From Leeuwenhoekiella sp044542075 (GTDB taxonomy: Bacteria; Bacteroidota; Bacteroidia; Flavobacteriales; Flavobacteriaceae), in assembly GCF_044542075.1 (NCBI RefSeq), contig NZ_JBITTU010000001.1:558001-622000 (forward strand): 64,000 nucleotides of DNA, in the 5' to 3' direction. A program made the position numbers and the translations under genes. The notes under the pieces are model-generated. The model was not told the origin of the DNA, did not search any database, and was given only the letters and a program-made list of their open reading frames with translations. Below are positions 26,723 to 33,400 of the stretch, piece after piece. The first letter of the stretch is position 1; each line of letters begins with the position of its first letter.

Positions 26723-26787
26723 AACAAATGTGTTTAAAGCTAAAATTACAATTTATTAGAATATCTAACAGGATCTTTACTGCTTCT

Positions 26788-26900
26788 AAAAAGAAAGCCT
26801 CTGAAGCAAACGAGCAACAGAGGTTTAAAAGTTGATAAGTCTCACGCAGTGGATAAAAGCGAAACAGCAGGCCCCCGCCCGCTGCATCTAACATAACAAA
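26788..26900 (-). ncRNA. Candidate structured RNA, copy A
   Basis: Read on the minus strand, a G/C-rich hairpin near 26863-26885 (arms CAGC and GCTG around G-C pairs, plus strand) and a small variable hairpin near 26841-26853 are followed by a terminator: stem CCTCTG / CAGAGG (26798-26803 and 26818-26823) and a T-run. The same elements, with changes concentrated between the stems, recur at 29267-29378. The Flavobacteria-specific RNA class Flavo-1 is a candidate, but I cannot confirm it. It lies between haaO and the CAP gene; no coding frame is evident. Confidence 0.5.
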
Positions 26901-27032
26901 ACCAACTTAAAGTCTTCGAATTTGTAAATGTTTTAAATATTGTAATTGAATTGGTCTTTGTGGGGGATTTTAAAATTTGGGGTTTTCTAAAGATGTAATT
27001 AATCAATTATGATTTTGGGTATGAGTTGGGGC

Positions 27033-27530
27033 TTATTTTGTAATAAAGATCTGCGTAAAATAGGCAGTACCTTTATCATTCTTTACAACTGAAATACCAC
27101 TGTGTGTGAAATTTCCTTCAAGAGCCTCTCTGTGTCCTTCACTCTTGATCCACGCTGCTACAACCTCTTCTGCGGTACGGTATCCAAAGGCAACATTCTC
27201 GCTTACACGACCAGCACCTTTAGCTTTTAGATAATCTGAACGCTTAAAAAAGTTATCGTGGCTTATCGTTCCTTTTGTAGCCATATACTTCGTATGCTCT
27301 ACAGCTTTCACTTTAGAATCTGAATTGTTCTTAAGTGCTGATAATCCTAAAGATGTACGATGCGTATTAACTTTTTGTAAGATCTCTGCTGCAAATGCTT
27401 CTTCTACAGTGAGGTCTGCTGCAATTTCTAATGTTGCTTCTTGAGTAGGCATTAGCTCTTCATCCTGCGAACAGCTTGTTAAAAATAATGCGAAAGTAAG
27501 TGCCAAAAGGCTAGTTGTAAAAGTTCTCAT
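27033..27530 (-). CDS. CAP domain (SCP/PR1-like) lipoprotein, copy A
   Basis: A 165-residue protein with a lipoprotein signal and lipobox LTSC (Cys at 20), a short acidic linker and a CAP domain (about 48-163). CAP motifs include VNTHRTSLGLSAL, ISHDNFF, VSENVAFG and WIKSEGHREALEG, as in bacterial YkwD-type proteins. CAP proteins in bacteria are secreted and mostly of unknown function. Copy B at 29516 differs by a single residue (K in place of E after ILQ) and by about three bases in all. Confidence 0.9.
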   Translation of the reverse strand: MRTFTTSLLALTFALFLTSCSQDEELMPTQEATLEIAADLTVEEAFAAEILQKVNTHRTSLGLSALKNNSDSKVKAVEHTKYMATKGTISHDNFFKRSDYLKAKGAGRVSENVAFGYRTAEEVVAAWIKSEGHREALEGNFTHSGISVVKNDKGTAYFTQIFITK

Positions 27531-27558
27531 GATTTGGGGTTTATGAGTTATGTTGATG

Positions 27559-27589
27559 CAAACATAGCATGAACATTTTGTTCCTACAA
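27559..27589 (-). promoter_or_regulatory. Promoter of CAP gene, copy A
   Basis: On the minus strand TTG (complement of 27587-27589) is followed after 20 bases by TATGTTTG (complement of 27559-27566), an exact TAnnTTTG box at the standard flavobacterial spacing, 28 bases before the start codon. Confidence 0.75.
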
Positions 27590-27850
27590 CCTTTGAACAG
27601 TCATTTTATGTATTTCATCGATTTTATTGTCTTTTTTAACATAAATAATCTAAACTTTAACACTTTTCAGCTATCTAAAGTGTTTTTTATCGATAATACA
27701 ATTTACCTACATTTTCTAAATAATTCTCTATTTGTGTATTATATCGAACTTTCTATTTATTTATTCGGTTTAAATGCATAATCAAGGGCAAAATGTAAGA
27801 ACAAATTAATTGCTATTGATTTTTAGAGCTAAACCTATATCATTATCTAT

Positions 27851-27880
27851 TTGATGAAAATTTGATTTTATGTACTTTAC
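27851..27880 (+). promoter_or_regulatory. Probable promoter of the isoaspartyl peptidase gene
   Basis: TTG (27851-27853), a 19-base spacer and TACTTTAC (27873-27880), a near match to TAnnTTTG, 17 bases before the start codon. The -7 box is imperfect. Confidence 0.45.
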
Positions 27881-27897
27881 AGATCTAATTTTATTCT

Positions 27898-28956
27898 ATG
27901 AGAACTCTTTCTATTTTCTTAATTGGTTTAATAGTGTGCGTGTCATGCAAGCAAAAGGAAACCAATGAAGCACCGCAACAGCAATCAACTCAAAAGCAAC
28001 AGGAATTTGCCATTATAATTCATGGTGGTGCGGGTACTATTTTAAAAGAGAATATGACAGACTCTCTGGAGCAAGCCTATAAAGCCGCGCTAACAGAAGC
28101 CATACAAACCGGATATAAAATTTTGGAAAATGGCGGCACAAGCCTGGAAGCCGTACAACGCACCATAAATGTTATGGAAAACTCACCATTATTCAACTCA
28201 GCTAAAGGCGCTGTATTTAATCACGATGGCGTCAACGAATTAGACGCTTCTATAATGGATGGTAAAACATTAAATGCGGGAGCAATTGCCGGGGTAACAA
28301 ATGTGAAGAACCCTATAAATCTGGCATATGAAGTAATGACCAATTCTGAGCACGTGCTTTTAAGTGGTAAAGGTGCTGAAATGTTTGCTAAGGAGCATAA
28401 TATTGAATTAGTAGACCCATCCTATTTCTTTACACAAAATAGATATGATGCTTTACAGCGCACATTGGCTCGAGAAAAACAAGATTCTACAGCGACTAAA
28501 ACTGCATTTTACGATCCGTTTATTAAAGATGAAAAATTCGGTACCGTAGGTTGCGTGGCACTTGATAAAGCCGGGAATCTCGCTGCGGGAACCTCTACAG
28601 GAGGTATGAACAACAAACGTTACAATCGCATTGGCGACTCCCCCATAATAGGTTCTGGCACCTATGCGAATAACAACACCTGCGGGGTATCATCAACTGG
28701 GTGGGGTGAATATTTTATTAGAGGGCAGGTTGCTTATGACATTAGCGCTCAGGTGGAATACGCCGGCAAACCGCTAAAAGAAGCAACCCTAAACGTAATA
28801 CAGGAAAAACTAACAAACCTGGGAGGTACAGGGGGTATTGTCGCTCTTGATCACTATGGTAATCCTTCTATGGAATTTAATACCGAAGGAATGTACAGAG
28901 CTTATATGAATGATCAGGGTGAACTTACCTTAGGTATCTATAAAAATAATGAGTAG
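27898..28956 (+). CDS. Isoaspartyl peptidase / L-asparaginase lipoprotein
   Basis: An Ntn-hydrolase of the type 2 asparaginase family, 352 residues, made as a precursor that cleaves itself before a threonine. The nucleophile is T216 (FGTVGCVALD), followed by the conserved AAGTSTGG segment; the N-terminal motif is IIHGGAGT. A lipoprotein signal precedes it (lipobox VSC at residue 17), then a Gln-rich linker, so the enzyme acts at the cell envelope. It releases beta-aspartyl residues from peptides or hydrolyses asparagine. The gene lies between the two CAP copies. Confidence 0.93.
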   Translation: MRTLSIFLIGLIVCVSCKQKETNEAPQQQSTQKQQEFAIIIHGGAGTILKENMTDSLEQAYKAALTEAIQTGYKILENGGTSLEAVQRTINVMENSPLFNSAKGAVFNHDGVNELDASIMDGKTLNAGAIAGVTNVKNPINLAYEVMTNSEHVLLSGKGAEMFAKEHNIELVDPSYFFTQNRYDALQRTLAREKQDSTATKTAFYDPFIKDEKFGTVGCVALDKAGNLAAGTSTGGMNNKRYNRIGDSPIIGSGTYANNNTCGVSSTGWGEYFIRGQVAYDISAQVEYAGKPLKEATLNVIQEKLTNLGGTGGIVALDHYGNPSMEFNTEGMYRAYMNDQGELTLGIYKNNE

Positions 28957-28967
28957 CTATTTAGGTG

Positions 28968-29285
28968 ATGTACGATAAACCTTACTATGCGGTGATTTTT
29001 ACTTCTCTTTTAGTATCTGACATTTCAGGCTATGCTGAGATGGCGGAAGAAATGGAGCGTCTCGCAAAGCAACAGCCAGGGTTTTTAGGACTGGAAAGCG
29101 CAAGAAATGAAACAGGGATCACCATATCCTACTGGAAAGATCAAAAAAGTATTCTCGAATGGAAAAAAAACTTACAGCATCAAGAGGCTCAGCGAATAGG
29201 TAAACAACGCTGGTATTCTAAATACAGCATACGTATTTGTAAGGTTGAACGTGAGTATCACTTTGAAAAAGAAGAAAACCTCTGA
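28968..29285 (+). CDS. Antibiotic biosynthesis monooxygenase-type protein
   Basis: A small protein with the ABM ferredoxin-like fold (105 residues; the ATG at 28968 is preferred over the GTG at 28965). Segments FTSLLVSDISGYAEMAEEM, QPGFLGLESARNE and ISYWKDQKSILEWK are typical of this group, which ranges from quinol monooxygenases to heme-degrading enzymes. A specific substrate cannot be assigned. It starts 12 bases after the peptidase gene, so the pair is probably co-transcribed. The last codons overlap the terminator of the convergent RNA copy B. Confidence 0.85.
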   Translation: MYDKPYYAVIFTSLLVSDISGYAEMAEEMERLAKQQPGFLGLESARNETGITISYWKDQKSILEWKKNLQHQEAQRIGKQRWYSKYSIRICKVEREYHFEKEENL

Positions 29286-29378
29286 AACATACGAGCAACA
29301 GAGGTTTAAAAAATCGATAAATCCCATACCGTGGGTAAAAGCGAAACAGCAGGCCCCCGCCCGCTGCATCTAACATAA
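29267..29378 (-). ncRNA. Candidate structured RNA, copy B
   Basis: The second copy of the element at 26788. Its terminator stem is longer here: AACCTCTG (29277-29284) and CAGAGGTT (29299-29306), with a T-rich run on the minus strand (TTTTCTTC and further T). The middle hairpin reads CCCA...TGGG (copy A: CTCA...TGGA), so pairing is mostly kept despite base changes. It lies downstream of the CAP gene and overlaps the end of the monooxygenase gene on the other strand. Confidence 0.5.
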
Positions 29379-29515
29379 CAAAACCAACTTAAAGTCTTCG
29401 AATTTGTAAATGTTTTAAATATTGTAATTGAATTGGTCTTTGTGGGGGATTTTAAAATTTGGGGAATTTTTAAAGATGTAATTAATCAATTATGATTTGG
29501 GTATGATTTGGGGGC

Positions 29516-30013
29516 TTATTTTGTAATAAAGATCTGCGTAAAATAGGCAGTACCTTTATCATTCTTTACAACTGAAATACCACTGTGTGTGAAATTTCCT
29601 TCAAGGGCCTCTCTGTGTCCTTCACTCTTGATCCACGCTGCTACAACCTCTTCTGCGGTACGGTATCCAAAGGCAACATTCTCGCTTACACGACCAGCAC
29701 CTTTAGCTTTTAGATAATCTGAACGCTTAAAAAAGTTATCGTGGCTTATCGTTCCTTTTGTAGCCATATACTTCGTATGCTCTACAGCTTTCACTTTAGA
29801 ATCTGAATTGTTCTTAAGTGCTGATAATCCTAAAGATGTACGATGCGTATTAACTTCTTGTAAGATCTCTGCTGCAAATGCTTCTTCTACAGTGAGGTCT
29901 GCCGCAATTTCTAATGTTGCTTCTTGAGTAGGCATTAGCTCTTCATCCTGCGAACAGCTTGTTAAAAATAATGCGAAAGTAAGTGCCAAAAGGCTAGTTG
30001 TAAAAGTTCTCAT
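29516..30013 (-). CDS. CAP domain (SCP/PR1-like) lipoprotein, copy B
   Basis: Identical in design to copy A: lipoprotein signal with LTSC at residues 17-20, then the CAP domain; the residue after ILQ is E instead of K. The recent common origin of both genes is clear from the near-identity at DNA level, including third codon positions. Both copies keep a complete frame and an intact promoter, so both are probably expressed. Confidence 0.9.
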   Translation of the reverse strand: MRTFTTSLLALTFALFLTSCSQDEELMPTQEATLEIAADLTVEEAFAAEILQEVNTHRTSLGLSALKNNSDSKVKAVEHTKYMATKGTISHDNFFKRSDYLKAKGAGRVSENVAFGYRTAEEVVAAWIKSEGHREALEGNFTHSGISVVKNDKGTAYFTQIFITK

Positions 30014-30041
30014 GATTTGGGGTTTATGAGTTATGTTGATG

Positions 30042-30072
30042 CAAACATAGCATGAACATTTTGTTCCTACAA
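30042..30072 (-). promoter_or_regulatory. Promoter of CAP gene, copy B
   Basis: Same arrangement as copy A: TTG (complement of 30070-30072), 20 bases, TATGTTTG (complement of 30042-30049). Confidence 0.75.
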
Positions 30073-30332
30073 CCTTTGAACAGTCATTTTGTGTATTTCA
30101 TCGATATATGTGTCTTTTTTAACATAAATAAATCAAACTTTAACACTTTTGAGCTGTCTAAAGTGCGTTTCATCGATAAAACTATTTGCCTACATTTTCT
30201 GAAAATTCTACTATGTGTGTACTATATCGATGTTTTTATATATTTATTCGGTTAAAGTGCATATTAAAGGTCAAATTGTAAGAACAAATGCTTAAAAAAG
30301 AGTAAGCCAATTGAATTTCCTTTTTTTCTGCG

Positions 30333-30342
30333 AGGAGGTGAT
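30333..30342 (+). promoter_or_regulatory. Full-length Shine-Dalgarno sequence before a leader ORF
   Basis: AGGAGGTGAT is a 10-base perfect complement of the 3' end of bacterial 16S rRNA. It ends 9 bases before ATG 30352. Such sites are rare in Bacteroidota, where the anti-Shine-Dalgarno end of the ribosome is normally masked. Confidence 0.6.
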
Positions 30343-30351
30343 TTAAAATAA

Positions 30352-30444
30352 ATGCTAAGAAATTTTTGGAAAGGCGCACGTTACTATGCTGAGAAATTAG
30401 GTACTTTACAAATGAGATCTATTTATAAAACGTACAAGCAATGA
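30352..30444 (+). CDS. 30-codon leader ORF overlapping the macroglobulin start
   Basis: ATG 30352 opens 30 codons, beginning MLRNFWKGARYY and ending IYKTYKQ, and stops at TGA 30442-30444. The stop shares two bases with ATG 30441 of the alpha-2-macroglobulin gene, giving an ATGA junction. A perfect extended Shine-Dalgarno sequence lies upstream. The peptide is basic and aromatic with no known relative. It may be a regulatory leader that couples translation of the large downstream protein, or a small protein in its own right. The call rests only on the ribosome site and the overlap. Confidence 0.5.
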   Translation: MLRNFWKGARYYAEKLGTLQMRSIYKTYKQ

Positions 30445-33400
30445 GGTTACTTAAAAAATTCTATTCATATCTAATAGTTTTACTCATATTCGCATCTATA
30501 AGTGGTTGCAACCCTAAAGCAAAGGAAACAGATAACATCTTTCGGTTTAAAGAATACATCTCCTACAACACCTTTGGAAACGTATCAATAACAAAGCCTA
30601 TTCAAATAGAACTGGCCAAACAAACGACACAGTTTGAGCTATCGCAAAAGATTCCTTCAGAATATTTAATTATAAACCCGAAAACCGAAGGAACACTTTA
30701 TATAGAAAATGGTACTACGTTAATTTTTCAACCCGAAAAAAACTTAAAACCAGATACTGAGTATAGTGTAACGCTTAAGCTGAATCGTTTTTATGAAAAT
30801 GTAAATCCTGATTTTAAAAGTTACACCTTCAGTTTTAAAACCATTACTCCTAATTTTAAAATTAATCTGGGGAATCTGCAGTCCTATTCTAAAGAATGGC
30901 AATATTTAACCGGGTCTGTAGAAACATCAGACTATATTGCTCTCGAAGATGCGCGAAAAATACTACGCTCTACTCAGGAAGAAAAAGCATTGCGTATAGA
31001 CTTTCCATCAGAAAACAGTGAAGGCACTTTTTTCAATTTTACAATAGATAGTATTAGCAGAAAGGTTGAGAATTCTCAAATTAGAATCTCTTGGGATGGC
31101 AAAGCTATTCAAAGCAGTACACAAGGTCAAAGCACGCTCAATATTCCCGGTCAATCAAATTTTACAGTAGTAGATGTCGTTAGTGCATTGAGTCCGGAAA
31201 CTTCAGTTAGTGTAAATTTTTCTGATCCGCTTCAAATGGATCAAAATTTTGAAGGACTAGTACAAATAGACAGTCTTACAGACTTACGTTATGAAGTTCA
31301 GGGTAATATTTTAAACATTTATCCGCGGCAAACCCTTAGTGGCACGTTAAACTTAACGTTAAACCAAGGTATAAAAAATAGCTCTGGAGGTATTTTAAAA
31401 AGTACATACGCGCAAGAAATCTCATTTGAGCAACTAAAGCCGCAGGTGCGCCTCATTTCTAAAGGAAGCATTCTACCAGCCTCTATGAAGACGCCTATCT
31501 ACTTTGAAGCCGTAAACTTGTCTGCAGTGGATGTACGTGTTATAAAGGTTTACCAAAATAACATGCTACAATATCTACAATCAAATAACCTCAACAGTAC
31601 AGAATCCTGGGATTTAAAACGCGTTGGGCGTCGTGTTGCTAAAAAAACCATACCGCTCATTAATAATAGTGTTGGGGCTACAGGCCTTTGGAAAGCCTAT
31701 GCCGTTGATCTATCTGAGCTTTTTAAAGCAGACCCCGGAGCATTATACCGCGTAGAATTTAGCTTTAATCAAGAATATAGTTTGTATCCCTGCTTAGCAA
31801 CCGAAAAATCTTCAAAGACTTCAAAGACTAAAGAAGATATCTATTTTGAAGAAGCCTATGAAGAGTATTATCACTCAGGCCCAGAAGATGATGAAGACCA
31901 ACTGGAAGAGCGTTTTTGGGATAATGAACTCTATAGCTGGCGCGATCGCGTTTACAATTGGGAAGAAGAAGACAATCCCTGCCATCCCGCATATTTTAAT
32001 GAAGAGCGCTTTGCTACTACTAATGTTATAGGATCAGACCTGGGACTTATCGTAAAAGAAGGTCAAAACGGAACTTATGATTTTATAACTGCAAACCTAA
32101 TAAGTGCAAAGCCAGAGATAGGTGTAGAAATTAAACTCTACAATTACCAGCAGCAGCTCATAAAAACAATAAAAACAGATCTTGATGGACTTGCAACCTA
32201 CAAAAGTGATAAAACTGTTGCTTTTGCTGTAGCAAAACATCGTAATAACTATGCTTATGCAAAACTTGATGATGGTAACGCATTATCACTTAGTAACTTT
32301 GATATAAGCGGTGCTACACTACAAAAAGGATTACAAGGATTTATGTATACTGAAAGAGGCGTACACCGCCCCGGCGACAGCATTCACCTAAGCTTTGTAC
32401 TTAACGACTTGGCAAATCCGCTGCCTAAAGAACACCCTGTAAAGCTCGAGGTAACAGATGCACGTGGCAAATTAGTGCAGCGCAGTGTTTTAAGCTCTAC
32501 CCTTACTAATAAAGGTGCAGCTGGTGGGAGTACAAGTGGGTTTTATTACTTTCCGATATCTACAAAATCTACGGATCCTACAGGAAACTGGAATGCCACT
32601 ATAACTGTGGGAGGCGTTAATTTTAATAAAACCCTACGGGTAGCAACTGTAAAACCAAACCGCTTAAAGATAAAGTTAGATTTTAAAAAGCAAATGCTAA
32701 CGACTATACAACCGGTTGAAGGTTCTGCCGCCGCCAGTTGGCTTCACGGTTCTCCTGCCCGAAACCTTAAAATAGATATGACCGCTACCTTACGTAGTGT
32801 AAATGCCACTTTTAAGAACTTTAAAAATTATGAATTTACAGATCCCGTGCGCAGCTTTAACGAAGTTGAATTACCTGTGCTTGATCAACAAAGTCTGTCA
32901 AATGAAGGGGTCATAAATTTCAGTAAAAAAATAAGTTTAAGCGATAAAGCTCCCGGAATGTTACAAGCAACGTTCTTAACTAAAGTTTTTGAAGGCGGGG
33001 GTGATTTTTCTATAGATGTATTTACTAAAGAACTGGCGCCCTACTCTCACTTTGTAGGTTTAAAAGCTCCCGAACCTCATAAATATGGCTCTTATTTTAC
33101 AGATGAAAATATAAAATTTGATCTGGCTAGTGTACAGGCAGATGGTAAAGCCGCTCCTAATCGCAAATTACGTGTACAATTATTTAAAATGGAATGGCGC
33201 TGGTGGTTTAGCCGTGGCAGTGATAACCTTTCACGATATGAGAATAGTTCGGTTTATACACCCATAAAAGATTTTGAAGTAACTACAGATGCTTCAGGAA
33301 AAACACAGGCTACAATAAATGTTCCTGAAGAAGAAGGCGGGCGTTATCTTTTACGCATACTTGATAAAGAATCTGGTCACGCAACAGGGCTCATCACATA

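Larger units (their letters stand above)
26791..27806. repeat. Direct repeat, copy A (CAP gene, RNA and flanks)
   Basis: About 1016 bases that align with 29270-30289 in the same orientation. The middle (about 26854-27606), including the whole CAP gene and its promoter, is nearly identical by eye; the outer about 60 bases on the left and about 200 on the right have clearly diverged. The two copies are offset by about 2.48 kb and enclose two plus-strand genes. Confidence 0.88.
27531..27897. other. 367-base gap between CAP copy A and the peptidase gene
   Basis: Holds the divergent promoters of the CAP gene (27559-27589) and of the peptidase gene (27851-27880). The part up to 27806 belongs to the duplicated block. 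I see no gene in it; the 70-codon frame at 27569 covers the promoter and lacks coding character. Confidence 0.6.
29270..30289. repeat. Direct repeat, copy B (CAP gene, RNA and flanks)
   Basis: Partner of 26791-27806, in the same orientation. Identity is highest across the CAP gene and promoter and falls on both sides, most clearly after about 30090. Confidence 0.88.

Noticed and set aside
27569..27781. A 70-codon frame on the plus strand (and the 67-codon frame at 30052) upstream of the CAP genes.
   Set aside because: They cover the CAP promoters, are extremely Phe/Asn-rich from A/T bias, and diverge between copies without keeping protein sequence.
28965..29285. A role of the ABM protein in antibiotic synthesis.
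   Set aside because: The family name is historical; there are no biosynthetic genes nearby.
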